Origin: an uncultured Gammaproteobacteria bacterium
GTDB taxonomy: Bacteria > Pseudomonadota > Gammaproteobacteria > Arenicellales > Poriferihabitantaceae
Direction: 5' to 3'
NCBI GenBank assembly: GCA_947259885.1
Contig: CAMYNW010000002.1
Location: 62,001 to 126,000 of the forward strand
DNA length: 64,000 nt
Positions 16,953 through 25,635 of the stretch are shown here, piece after piece. Below the pieces are notes generated by a model. The model searched no databases. It was given only the letters and a program-made list of their open reading frames with translations, and had not been told where the DNA came from. Position numbers and translations under genes: made by a program. The first letter of the stretch is position 1, and the number at the start of each line of letters is the position of its first letter.

Positions 16953-17795
16953 CTAATTTAATCCAAGTGTGAGTTTGACCGGCTGATGATCCGAAGCATC
17001 GGTCTGCGTATTCACTGACATGCCATGCAGGCTGCCCGCGATCTCAGGGGACACAAATAAATAGTCACGACAGTGCGGCCCCTCGGACCACTGCACCCGG
17101 TCGAAAATCCCGCAGGTAGGTAGATGTTCCTGTCCCGGATTCAGCGTAGGCCAGGCATCCAGCAGTTGGGCGCCATGGCTCTCACCAACGATCTTCTGGT
17201 AGTGCGCGGAGCCAGGTGTGAGATTTAGATCGCCACAAAGAATCGTGTTTCGGGTCTCCGGTGCCCCCTGGTAATATCCTGGGCCACCTTCCAAGGAAGG
17301 TGACTCCGCCCGGGCGCAGGCTTCCCGATAAACTACGCGCAAATAATCGACTTGGGCCGCGCGTTGGATGGAGGAGAAATATTCGAGGTGTGTAGACATT
17401 ATTCTGCAGGGCACACCCTTCCAAGCTACTATCAGTTCAATGGCCTGACGCGCCATATTGGGCGTTTCCGTATCCGCAGGTTGCGGCAATCGGTGGTGCG
17501 CGATGCTCAACACTGGAAGCCTGGATAACATTATGTTGCCGAAGCGCAGACGTTTGCCATCAATAAATCGGTCGATGGCGGCGCCGTAGAAAACTTCAAA
17601 TCCAGGAAATAAATTCTGCAACTCTCCGGGTTGATCCAGGAGTAATCGACCTTGCGCATCAATCTCCTGGCCCACCTCCTGACAGCAAATCACATCGCCG
17701 CTGCCCATTTCCTCAATCACTCCAGCAATGCGCTCGATGCTGGTCACATCGTCTACGCCCTTGGCCATCTGGATATTCCACGTCAGTATTTGCAT
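16953..17795 (-). CDS. Endonuclease/exonuclease/phosphatase-family hydrolase
   Basis: A 280-residue EEP-fold protein with all core motifs: TWNIQ near the N-terminus (Asn7), CCQEV (metal-binding Glu about 41), the THLE His motif in the middle, GDLNLTPGS, and the terminal SDHQPV catalytic Asp-His. Members hydrolyse phosphodiesters of DNA, sugars or lipids. No signal peptide is visible, so it should be cytosolic. The substrate is undetermined. Confidence 0.88.
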   Translation of the reverse strand: MQILTWNIQMAKGVDDVTSIERIAGVIEEMGSGDVICCQEVGQEIDAQGRLLLDQPGELQNLFPGFEVFYGAAIDRFIDGKRLRFGNIMLSRLPVLSIAHHRLPQPADTETPNMARQAIELIVAWKGVPCRIMSTHLEYFSSIQRAAQVDYLRVVYREACARAESPSLEGGPGYYQGAPETRNTILCGDLNLTPGSAHYQKIVGESHGAQLLDAWPTLNPGQEHLPTCGIFDRVQWSEGPHCRDYLFVSPEIAGSLHGMSVNTQTDASDHQPVKLTLGLN

Positions 17796-18094
17796 ACTTT
17801 AATTTAAAGACAGATTTTCGGAGACAGTATACCTATTTAAATTTTCGGGGACGAACTATGGGGACAGTCCACGGCTGCATCAAACTCTGGATTATGAATC
17901 TCCGGATGCATATGAACAGAAGATGATTGGAGCTTAATTTAACGGTCCGTGGATGTCAGTACACTTCAGAGTGATTATATTTTAAGCAGTATTTGTAAAT
18001 TGCCTAAACTTTATATTCTCTGTCACCTTTACTGGCACTGTAACCGGGTGACGGAAACGTCAGGAAAATTCACCTCAGATACCGTTCCAGCTAT
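17796..18094. repeat. Repeat-rich intergenic stretch
   Basis: No gene is evident. Recognisable repeats are TTTTCGGAGACAGTATAC and TTTCGGGGACG with ACTATGGGGACAGTCCACGG (related to 25000-25025 and 26410-26430), GTCAGTACACTTCAGA (related to 14505), and a unit around AGTATTTGTAAATTGCCTAA (17985-18005) that recurs at 20827-20846. Confidence 0.6.
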
Positions 18095-18622
18095 TTATAC
18101 AATCCTCCAAAGTTGGCGAGGATATAGACGTTCTTGCTCGTTGTTCGTAGAACCATAAAAACCCATTCGAAGAAAAAATTCTTCTGCGTCCCGCCAAGCC
18201 TTAACTATCATCCTATCATAACCGCTCTTCCGAGCCCTCTTCGAGACATAGTCAACCAGATAAGTACCGATGCCTTCACCATGGTAATCAGACTTTACAT
18301 AGATACCATGCAGGAGGATTGATGAATTTTTATTTTTCCCACCACTTACTGGCTCCCACAAAGCCGCGGCAATTGCTCTTCCCTCGTTATTTTCACCTAT
18401 TAGCGCGAGCATGAATTCAAGATCAGTTTCAGTATATGTCAATGAGTGCCTCGCCAGTCGATAGACGCGCTCCGACAGTTTCCAGTTTGTGATCGCATCG
18501 ATGACGATATTGTTGATGGTTGCAAGATCAACAGCCTCCGCTGAGCGCACGTTCAGTCTGGACTGAAATCCGATATCTGTTTTTTGAGAATCAGGATTAT
18601 CTAAAATTGGTTTTATGTTCAT
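18095..18622 (-). CDS. GNAT-family N-acetyltransferase
   Basis: The 175 residues show motif A of GNAT enzymes, YVKSDYHGEGIGTYLVDYV (G-E-G-I-G acetyl-CoA loop), followed by the alpha4 segment AWRDAEEFFLRMGF. The first 20 residues are likely disordered. It is unrelated in detail to the acetyltransferase at 16279. Substrate unknown; it stands alone with repeats on its 3' side. Confidence 0.82.
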   Translation of the reverse strand: MNIKPILDNPDSQKTDIGFQSRLNVRSAEAVDLATINNIVIDAITNWKLSERVYRLARHSLTYTETDLEFMLALIGENNEGRAIAAALWEPVSGGKNKNSSILLHGIYVKSDYHGEGIGTYLVDYVSKRARKSGYDRMIVKAWRDAEEFFLRMGFYGSTNNEQERLYPRQLWRIV

Positions 18623-19054
18623 TGTTCAGCGAAAAAAAATCTATTGGCTTGCGTCGATAGCCGTTTTGCGGTTCTTGTAGAACCAGTGCTTAATTGATCA
18701 AGAGTGAAACGGAAGTGAATTGCGGACTAGCAATAAAATAGCTGGCAAGCTTAGTTCAAAAGCACATTGAATCAGGATGACCGTAATTTGTTGCAATCAT
18801 TAACTTAGTTTCCAGTCTAAGATGGCTAATGTCTAAATATTATGAAAATTAATCCTATGGCGAGGAAAAACCTGACGTTTTAACGGGCGCACTTCCGATA
18901 CGAAGCTAACTGCTTCATCCTCGACGGCAAAAACAGAACCTCACCAAAGGGAATGATAAACATCGCTCGGTAGAAAAATAAAAGTATTTTGACGGTGTCG
19001 TCACATGTGTTGGAAGAAACTTCATACTACCATAACGAGTAACAGTATAGATCA
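18623..19054. other. Intergenic stretch, no gene seen
   Basis: AT-rich DNA between the acetyltransferase and the four small membrane-protein genes. It presumably holds the promoter of the latter; I found no convincing operator, RNA gene or repeat. Confidence 0.5.
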
Positions 19055-19354
19055 ATGAAGTTTTTGACGGCTCTGACAAGCGGGCTGAACAAAGTAGCCT
19101 CAAAAGAAGCCGGTCCAGTAGTATCGGGGAAAACCGAAGTAGACACCGGACGCCCTAAGACCGCCAAAGCATTGCGTTTGTTCGGGGTCTTTGGAATCAC
19201 AATGTCATCGGCAATGCTGCTTTGGTTCCTGATTGGTTTGCTCGGCTTAGTGCCTTCGATGATCGATGTATTTGGAGTGCCGGGCCTGCGTGTTCCTGCT
19301 GGCATTGCAATCAGCGGGCTTCTCGCCGCATCCATCGGCTTTAGCGATTATTAA
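19055..19354 (+). CDS. Small membrane protein, first of a four-gene cluster
   Basis: A 99-residue protein not recognised as a known family. Residues 1-42 are polar and mildly basic (LNKVASKEAG, TGRPKTAKA). Two hydrophobic helices follow, about 43-66 (FGITMSSAMLLWFLIGLLGLV) and 80-96. A Gly/Pro-rich turn, FGVPGLRVPAG, links them. Three further tiny membrane proteins follow closely on the same strand, which supports real coding. The ATG at 19055 lacks a strong ribosome-binding site. Function unknown. Confidence 0.6.
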   Translation: MKFLTALTSGLNKVASKEAGPVVSGKTEVDTGRPKTAKALRLFGVFGITMSSAMLLWFLIGLLGLVPSMIDVFGVPGLRVPAGIAISGLLAASIGFSDY

Positions 19355-19402
19355 TCTATCGCCTGTTTACTCTAACTTTTATCAATATCCAAAGAGAGAA
19401 AA

Positions 19403-19591
19403 ATGATGTTCAAACTATCTGATCTGTTTATTCTATTGGCGGTCGCAGTGTCTTTCGCCGTATCAGGGTACACCTGGTTCAACGGCTATCAAATGCAAGG
19501 ATTGTTCACCGCAGTATGGGTACCTTCTATTCTCGCATTTGGTATCTATTTCAAACTGGCCAGTCTCGCAGCCAGAGGAGCGGAGTCATGA
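19403..19591 (+). CDS. 62-residue two-helix membrane protein
   Basis: Two membrane helices: about 4-25 (LSDLFILLAVAVSFAVSGYTW) and 33-52 (GLFTAVWVPSILAFGIYFKL) with a short NGYQMQ loop. An AAAGAGAG ribosome-binding sequence precedes the ATG. The stop overlaps the next gene's start (ATGA), a strong sign of translational coupling. The WVPSILAFGIYFKL helix looks conserved-protein-like, but I cannot assign a family. Confidence 0.65.
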   Translation: MMFKLSDLFILLAVAVSFAVSGYTWFNGYQMQGLFTAVWVPSILAFGIYFKLASLAARGAES

Positions 19592-19773
19592 GCGAAAACA
19601 CCATACTATTTTACGCAGTCTTAGTATTTGTCCTAATGTTGATAGGACTCGTTCTGACAGCGATAGAGTTCAAATTCGGCGCACCACGCAAGCAGGAAGA
19701 AGCTGCAAAGGCGAAAAAGTCCGAGAGAAACGCCCCTGGCCTTGGTCAATATGTAAATATTGAGTCAAGATAA
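19588..19773 (+). CDS. 61-residue single-helix membrane protein
   Basis: Begins MSENTILFYAVLVFVLMLIG; one membrane helix (about 6-27) then a charged cytoplasmic tail rich in Lys and Glu (RKQEEAAKAKKSER). Its ATG overlaps the stop of the previous gene by four bases and follows GGAG, so this start is well supported. The layout (short periplasmic N-terminus, single helix, basic tail) resembles small subunits of membrane complexes. Function unknown. Confidence 0.65.
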   Translation: MSENTILFYAVLVFVLMLIGLVLTAIEFKFGAPRKQEEAAKAKKSERNAPGLGQYVNIESR

Positions 19774-19803
19774 CTTTAATCTGTACGCAAGAGGAAAAGT
19801 AAA

Positions 19804-19980
19804 ATGGAAAATGATATTGCATTATATGCCACAGGATATGTAGCCCTGAGACTCGGGATCGCTGTTACCTTTGGATTTTTCCTATACCGAATGGCCACGA
19901 TGAGCAAGACGCTCAAAATCAGTGAGGAAAGCCAACGACCTGGTTTCCGCTCAGTTCAAAGACGCGAAGAGAAATTGTGA
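19804..19980 (+). CDS. 58-residue single-helix membrane protein, last of the cluster
   Basis: Begins MENDIALYATGYVALRLGI; one helix (about 8-29, ending GFFLYRM) and a polar tail ending SVQRREEKL. A GAGGAAAAGTAAA ribosome-binding region precedes the ATG, 30 bases after the previous stop. Like its neighbours it has no recognisable domain. The spacing argues for one four-gene operon. Confidence 0.6.
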   Translation: MENDIALYATGYVALRLGIAVTFGFFLYRMATMSKTLKISEESQRPGFRSVQRREEKL

Positions 19981-20572
19981 AAACACAGTCCTCGTCGGCT
20001 CATGAGAGCTGCGATCCGAAAAAACAGCACCTTCCTGCAATTGATCGGGTTAGTGAAAAGAAAACTGTGTCTCACGGAATAATCAGGACTTCCGCTAGCC
20101 ACTGGCGGATCCCGGATATTGAGCGCGCGGATCGGGTGGCTCAGGATCGATGTTAGATTAGCGTCGTAGTTGAATTAAGACAAAGGCCATCTCCTGAAAA
20201 CGACCTTCGTCGAATTCCGCTGAAGGAACCGGATAGTTTTTTTGAAACATACAAAAGGCATGTACCTGATGTCTGGGTCGAGTCGTTCAGCCCACCGACA
20301 ATTAACATCTTCCGGGTAAGGAATTTCGGTTACTTCGGGTCTGTCCGTCGCGCAGCGGAGACAGTTCATCCGAGGGGTTAAACTCCGAGAGTGCGCCAGC
20401 GATTCGACCATTCTAGTCGGATTACCAGACACGATAATCAGGATAAACGCATTCTATACAACGCTGATTATATTCCGCTAAACACTAAATTGTTCGGGGC
20501 AATCATTTGTAAGCTTTCTGCATCTTTACTGCCAGATACCCACCCACGCTTTGATAGAACTAAGGGGGTACA
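19981..20572. other. Intergenic stretch, no confident gene
   Basis: Short open frames exist on both strands, the longest 85 codons on the minus strand (20175-20432), but none has a ribosome-binding site or recognisable sequence. I see no structured RNA or CRISPR-like pattern. Confidence 0.5.
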
Positions 20573-20767
20573 AAAAGGATCGGAGTGATTTTTTAAGCAC
20601 TGCAAAACCTTACTGCCAGATGGTGGCCATCGCTTTGCATAGCCGATAGGTCTTCCAATAACAGTTTCGATTTCCTCTCTAAATCGATCGTTTCCCAGTA
20701 GAAAATTGAATACAAGGCATTTTTTTATCTCCTTAATGTCGTAGTCGGGAGGAATGTGCGTAAACAT
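20573..20767 (-). pseudogene. RAYT transposase C-terminal remnant
   Basis: Minus-strand residues include LGNDRFREEIETVIGRPIG, which aligns with the intact transposase tail at 7027 (RDRFKEEIELLYGRR) and with the remnant at 12540. Only the C-terminal part is present and no catalytic HUH or Tyr region remains. The open frame reads on to 20468 without further similarity. Confidence 0.7.
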
Positions 20768-20815
20768 TACCCGCTAAGCTGTTGCCTTTCAGAAAGCTAA
20801 CGGGGTAGGAGTGCT

Positions 20816-20875
20816 TATGCTTTAAGTAGTATTTGTAAATTGCCTAATCTTTAACCCCTCGTCACCTGTTTGCTA
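20816..20875. repeat. Dispersed repeat shared with 17976-18030
   Basis: Contains TTTAAGTAGTATTTGTAAAT, then TGCCTAATCTTTA and GTCACCT; the copy at 17976-18030 reads TTTAAGCAGTATTTGTAAAT, then TGCCTAAACTTTA and GTCACCT. It sits at the 5' side of the transposase remnant, suggesting it is part of the decayed element. Confidence 0.65.
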
Positions 20876-20949
20876 AAAGTATATTGTCTATCTTTAATTA
20901 ACTTTGAGATACTCTACAGGTTCTTTTTGCAAGTGAGAATTCAAAGGTG

Positions 20950-21702
20950 ATGTGGGATTTTTTGGGCAAGACTGCGGTTGTTACCGGCGCGGGTGGTGGA
21001 ATGGGCGGCCAGGTCGCGCACGATCTTTGTGCGGGTGGTGCCAACGTCTGTATGATAGACCTCAAAGACATGCCCGATGGCTATACCGGCTTCGGTGATC
21101 GGGCAGCCTACTTTCAGGGTGATCTCACCGATCACAGTTTTCTTGAAAACGTCGTTGCTGAGACGTGTACGCGTTTTGGCACTATCGATTATTTGGTCAA
21201 CGCGGCGGGCATTCTGTTGTTTGACAAAGATCTCGGAGTCGTCGACATGGATTTCGCCGTTTGGGACAAAGTGATGGACGTCAATCTGAAAGGCCCGGCA
21301 AGGCTCGCTCAACTCTGCATCCCGCACATGATTAAAAAACCTGACTCTGCGATGGTCCACTTCTCCAGTATTGGCGCCTACCGCGGGGACAGCAAACCGC
21401 AGGAAGCCTATCAGGCGTCGAAGGCAGGGTTGATCGCACTATCGAAATCCATCGCCATCCAGTTTGCCGACAAGGGACTTAGATCCAATATCGTGTCACC
21501 CGGAATGATCGACACACCACTGCAGTCGAGATGGGATCACCAACAAGGAGCGCGTGAAGCAATCGCGGCGGCGGTGCCTTTAAAGCGGATTGGTCAACCC
21601 AAGGACCTGTCGAATGCAACATTGTTCCTGTTATCCGATCTTGCATCTTACATTACTGGCGTTGATCTAGTCGTTGACGGTGGATTGCTTGCTCTCCCTT
21701 GA
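20950..21702 (+). CDS. Short-chain dehydrogenase/reductase
   Basis: A 250-residue classical SDR: NAD(P)-binding TGAGGGMG near residue 12, VNAAGI (NNAG-type motif), catalytic Ser in FSSIGA and Tyr/Lys in YQASK, then SPGMIDTP. Asp in MIDLKD at the end of beta-2 suggests NAD(H) preference. A GTG at 20947 precedes the ATG at 20950 and either could initiate. The substrate is unknown. It is followed by a palindromic repeat. Confidence 0.9.
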   Translation: MWDFLGKTAVVTGAGGGMGGQVAHDLCAGGANVCMIDLKDMPDGYTGFGDRAAYFQGDLTDHSFLENVVAETCTRFGTIDYLVNAAGILLFDKDLGVVDMDFAVWDKVMDVNLKGPARLAQLCIPHMIKKPDSAMVHFSSIGAYRGDSKPQEAYQASKAGLIALSKSIAIQFADKGLRSNIVSPGMIDTPLQSRWDHQQGAREAIAAAVPLKRIGQPKDLSNATLFLLSDLASYITGVDLVVDGGLLALP

Positions 21703-21737
21703 TTCCAGGCGCCACAAGCGATAAGTATTGGAAAAGT

Positions 21738-21804
21738 TTTAGGGTCAGAGCATTAATGTTCAGGAATCTTTGGCATTGAAATTGAATATTAGTGCTCTGA
21801 CCCC
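21738..21804. repeat. 67-base palindromic repeat with GGGTCAGAG ends
   Basis: Inverted ends TTTAGGGTCAGAGCATTAAT (21738-21757) and AATATTAGTGCTCTGACCCC (21785-21804) enclose a short loop. The inner CATTAATGTTCAGGAATCTT recurs (one change) at 14550. It looks like a complete miniature element mobilisable by the RAYT, lying between the SDR and the ABC-like gene. Confidence 0.75.
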
Positions 21805-21896
21805 GGACTGCACCAGACCGCCCTTATACTTCCTATCCGTAATCCAAAGCCACCGCCTTTGAGGCGGCAGAGTATTCACCCAGAAAGGTCCATAGT

Positions 21897-24800
21897 ATGG
21901 AAAAAAGTCTTTTTCGATTCATTTGGAAATATTCAAAAAGAGATCAACTAATTCTATTAGCGGTCACACTCCTGACGTTTCCAATTTTATATCTCTCGCT
22001 GGAGCTGCCTAAACGTATTATCAATGATGCCATTGGCGGAGCTGGGGAAGACGTGGTGCTGCTGGGTATCACTCTAAGTCAGATTGAATTCTTGATGATT
22101 CTTTGTGCCGGATTCCTGTTGGCCGTTTTGGTGAACGGCTTATTAAAAATGCGGCTCAATACCATGAAAGGGGTGTTAGCTGAACGATTATTACGGCGGT
22201 TTCGTTTCCAACTATTGACACGTATTTTACGCTTCCCACGCCCGTATTTTCGCACCACAAGTCAGGGTGAATTGGTTTCTATGGTGACATCAGAAGCAGA
22301 ACCATTGGGTGGATTGATGGGCGATATGTTATCGCAACCCGTTTTTCAAGCTGGGCAGATGATCACCATTCTTGCCTTTCTTTTTGCCCAAAGTTTCTGG
22401 TTTGGATTGGCGTCCATTGCGCTGATCCCATTACAAGCCTGGATCATTCCCAAATTACAACGCCAAATAAATGTATTAAACAAAGCAAGGATTCAAGAGG
22501 TCCGCAAACTGGCTGCGGATATTGGTGAAACCGCTGCGGGTGTCAGTGATATTCGTACCAATGGCGGGCTGCGATACAGAATGTCATTATTCTCCAACCG
22601 TCTGGGCGACCTGTTTGGCATTCGCTTGGAAATTTATCAAAAGAAATTTTTTATGAAGTTCTTAAATAACTTCATCAATCAACTGACACCGTTCTTTTTC
22701 TATGCTGTTGGTGGGTATCTAGCAATCATAGGCGAGATTACCGTAGGCGCATTGGTTGCTGCTTTAGCGGCCTATAAAGACTTGTCGTCACCGTGGAAAG
22801 AGTTGCTAACTTACTACAACCACACACAGGATATGGCCTTGCGCTGGGAGGTCGTCACCGAACGTTTCGCCCCGAAAACTCTGGTTGAAGATGCTCTGTT
22901 TGATGGAGTTCCCGATTCGGTCGCAAGCCTTAAAGGCGACATCGAATTCCAAGATGTCTCGGTACGCGATGAAGAAGGGCGTTCGGTGCTGGAAGATATT
23001 AGTATGACTATTCCTCAAGGCGCACGCGTTGCCATACAGACCAACAACGAAACAGTGGCATCGGCGTTCGGAGATTTACTCACACGTGAGGTTATTCCAC
23101 AACGCGGGACTATGCGAATAGCTGGACATAAACTGAATGAGTTACATCAGGTCGTTGTTACTAATCGAATTGGATATGCCCATTCAAAGGCCCATATTTT
23201 TCAAGGAACACTGGGTGAAAACCTGCTTATGCCATTTAAACAGGAACCTTCGCTTGACGTAGAAATTACCGAGGATATGGCGCGTCGCCAGAAAGAATCT
23301 GCGCGAGCAGGTAATAGTGTAGATCCGTTTGATGTTGATTGGGTTGCCCCAAAAATACCAGGGTTTACGTCTTCGGATGACATTCGTGAATGGTGGTTTC
23401 AACTGATCGAAGCCATGGGCACTGACGACTTTTTAGTGCGCCGCGCATTACGCACCTGCCTTGAGCCGGGTACTCAGCCAGATCTGGAGCAAGCCATTGT
23501 ACGACTGCGGCCAGAAATTGCTAAACGGTTAAGAAAAGCAGGGGTAGATGACATTGTCCATGTCTTTCATCCCGAAAAATTCAACTCGGTGTCACCTTTG
23601 GGTAGCAACTTACTTTACGCTCATCCAACACGTGTACTGACACAAGAGACCTTGTCGCAGGAACCCAATTTTCTGCGAATGTTGAAGAATGCTGGGATTG
23701 CGGAAGAAATCGCACACATGTCCGCTAGCTTGATTGAAGGACTCACCGCAACATTTGGCACGGATGGAACAGACCATCCCTTATTCCGACGTTTAAACAT
23801 GGACGACGAGCTTTATTATCGTCTAGGTAAGATTACGGCGAAACGGCGTGAGGTTGGTGATGCTGGATTGCCACCTGAAGACTTTGCACTGATTTTAACT
23901 GTACCGTTTACTTTTTCCGCCGAACAGATCGGCCCAATATTTAGTGAGGAGTTCAAACAACGTGTCTTGCAAATTCGCATGCAGAACGCGGTACATATGG
24001 TGGAGGAACTAGAGGGATTGTTTGAGAGATTTGATCCGCAACGCTATATTCCAGTCATGACCGTTCTCGGAAATGCAATTTTTGGACGAGTTTCAAGCAT
24101 GGCTGGAGCTCGCGAAAAACTGGTCGAAGATATCGTGGTTGAAGTATTGAGTGAATATGGTTTGAGGCGTTTAGCCGCGCAATCTATCTTTGATCTCGTG
24201 ACCGCTCAAGGAGGGGAAAACCTACCTACTGTGTTTAGGGAACGTGCGGCCTTCAGTCGCGCAGGCATTAAAAAGCCCGATATTCTTATCCTTAACAATG
24301 CGCTGGCCAGCCATGATAGTGATGCCCGTGCCCTGACCCACGAACGAATTAGTCATCTATTGCCCGACGCAACTAAAATTTTTATAGAAAACCAGTTTCA
24401 GGACCCTGAAAGTTTCGACCTGTTCGTCGAAATTGTAGATGGGCGAATCGATGGTGAAGCATCATCCTCTGAACCGCAGGATGCCGATGCGCGCCAGGAT
24501 CTGGACAAGAAATTACAAGTGGTGGCGCAAGCGGAATTATTCGCGAATCTTGACCTCAAGCAACAACGACTGCTCGCATTTAGTAGCCAGTGGTATAAGG
24601 TTCAAGCGGGGCAAACGATCTTTGCAGCTGAACAAGAAGCGGATGCTGCCTATCTATGCGTTAAGGGTTTGTCTGGATTGTATTGGTCAACAACCGAAAG
24701 CGATAGCCGGCTGATAACAGAAATAACGCCGGGACGGTTAATTGGAGATTTAGCGGTTATTGTAAACGGCCGGCGCCAACTGGATTTAATCGCCATAGAA

Positions 24801-24989
24801 GACAGTGTATTTCTTCGAATTGGAGCCAGCGAGTTATTAGCCGTTATCGAAAACGACGCAATGGTTGCCACCAGCTTGTTACGTTCAGTTTCGGGTCACC
24901 TAACTAATGTTGCAGAAAGCCTGCGCGCTATCCGAACCTTTGCGACAGAACGAGGAGTAGATTTCTCTGAATTTGATGGTGCTGCTTAA
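21897..24989 (+). CDS. ABC-exporter-like protein with dead NBD and C-terminal cNMP-binding domain
   Basis: A 1030-residue protein. Residues 1-320 form an ABC type-1 transmembrane domain (six helices; PYFRTTSQGELVSMVTSEAEPL is typical). The nucleotide-binding domain starts near 348 (IEFQDVSVRDEEG) but the Walker A position reads AIQTNNETVASA (379-390) with no GxxGxGKST. The Q-loop area HIFQGTLGENL (433-443) is kept. About 330 residues separate it from the Walker-B-like DILILNNA (795-802), where Asn-Asn replaces Asp-Glu and no LSGGQ precedes. A cyclic-nucleotide-binding-like domain spans about 860-985. ATP hydrolysis is very unlikely; a cNMP-responsive membrane protein is inferred. Confidence 0.85.
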   Translation: MEKSLFRFIWKYSKRDQLILLAVTLLTFPILYLSLELPKRIINDAIGGAGEDVVLLGITLSQIEFLMILCAGFLLAVLVNGLLKMRLNTMKGVLAERLLRRFRFQLLTRILRFPRPYFRTTSQGELVSMVTSEAEPLGGLMGDMLSQPVFQAGQMITILAFLFAQSFWFGLASIALIPLQAWIIPKLQRQINVLNKARIQEVRKLAADIGETAAGVSDIRTNGGLRYRMSLFSNRLGDLFGIRLEIYQKKFFMKFLNNFINQLTPFFFYAVGGYLAIIGEITVGALVAALAAYKDLSSPWKELLTYYNHTQDMALRWEVVTERFAPKTLVEDALFDGVPDSVASLKGDIEFQDVSVRDEEGRSVLEDISMTIPQGARVAIQTNNETVASAFGDLLTREVIPQRGTMRIAGHKLNELHQVVVTNRIGYAHSKAHIFQGTLGENLLMPFKQEPSLDVEITEDMARRQKESARAGNSVDPFDVDWVAPKIPGFTSSDDIREWWFQLIEAMGTDDFLVRRALRTCLEPGTQPDLEQAIVRLRPEIAKRLRKAGVDDIVHVFHPEKFNSVSPLGSNLLYAHPTRVLTQETLSQEPNFLRMLKNAGIAEEIAHMSASLIEGLTATFGTDGTDHPLFRRLNMDDELYYRLGKITAKRREVGDAGLPPEDFALILTVPFTFSAEQIGPIFSEEFKQRVLQIRMQNAVHMVEELEGLFERFDPQRYIPVMTVLGNAIFGRVSSMAGAREKLVEDIVVEVLSEYGLRRLAAQSIFDLVTAQGGENLPTVFRERAAFSRAGIKKPDILILNNALASHDSDARALTHERISHLLPDATKIFIENQFQDPESFDLFVEIVDGRIDGEASSSEPQDADARQDLDKKLQVVAQAELFANLDLKQQRLLAFSSQWYKVQAGQTIFAAEQEADAAYLCVKGLSGLYWSTTESDSRLITEITPGRLIGDLAVIVNGRRQLDLIAIEDSVFLRIGASELLAVIENDAMVATSLLRSVSGHLTNVAESLRAIRTFATERGVDFSEFDGAA

Positions 24990-25047
24990 CGAGCTATGGG
25001 GCAACTATGGGAGACAGACCACAGTTTTGACAAAAATTAACCCAGGT

Positions 25048-25536
25048 TTATTTGGGTTTAATTGCTTCCCACGCTTGTTGAGATTGAAGTTTGGCGTCGT
25101 CCCATTCTTCATCGGAGCTCTGCTTAGCCTGCTCCCACTGATCCGCTGATCCGCTTTTGGTGGCTTCCCACGCCTCTCCGGACTTCTTTTTGCCCTCTTC
25201 CCAGGCTTTGTCTGATGCGGCCTTGGCTGCGGCCCACGATTCGGCGGTACCATCTTTTACGGATTCCCACGCTGCGTGAGATTTGCGCTTGGCTTCTTCC
25301 CAGGCTTCATCGGAGCTTTGTTTTGCCTGTTCCCACTGATCGGCGGAACCGGTTTTGGTAGCTTCCCAAAGCTTGTTTGTTTTCGTTTTTGTAGAATCCC
25401 AGATTTCACTGGATTTGGCTTTCGATTTGTCCCATAGACTTTCGTCTGCGTTAGCCATAGAACCGAGGAAACTGATGCTAACTAGAGCAACTAGAATTGC
25501 AACCAGTCGAATCAATGTTTTGTGAACAGGTTTCAT
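25048..25536 (-). CDS. Secreted protein of twelve 11-residue Trp/Lys repeats
   Basis: Residues 1-30 form a signal peptide ending SMANA. The mature part is twelve tandem 11-residue units: tryptophans at 35, 46, 57, 68, 79, 90, 101, 112, 123, 134, 145 and 156 and a Lys exactly four residues after every Trp, as in DQWEQAKQSSD. An 11-residue period gives a long amphipathic helix, as in LEA or apolipoprotein-like proteins. Residues 63-77 repeat almost exactly at 129-143, showing recent internal duplication. It is presumably periplasmic and may bind membrane, polymer or envelope; function unknown. It lies alone on the minus strand between plus-strand genes. Confidence 0.8.
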   Translation of the reverse strand: MKPVHKTLIRLVAILVALVSISFLGSMANADESLWDKSKAKSSEIWDSTKTKTNKLWEATKTGSADQWEQAKQSSDEAWEEAKRKSHAAWESVKDGTAESWAAAKAASDKAWEEGKKKSGEAWEATKSGSADQWEQAKQSSDEEWDDAKLQSQQAWEAIKPK

Positions 25537-25635
25537 AAATTAATGAGGTAGCTTTAAAAAGTTATTGATAGAATAAATCGAAGGCAAGTATATAATCATT
25601 CCTAGAGTGTGGGGGCAGAATTTAACATCGGGTAA

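Noticed and set aside
20175..20432. 85-codon minus-strand frame
   Set aside because: No start context, no recognisable domain, and the region has no other coding signs.
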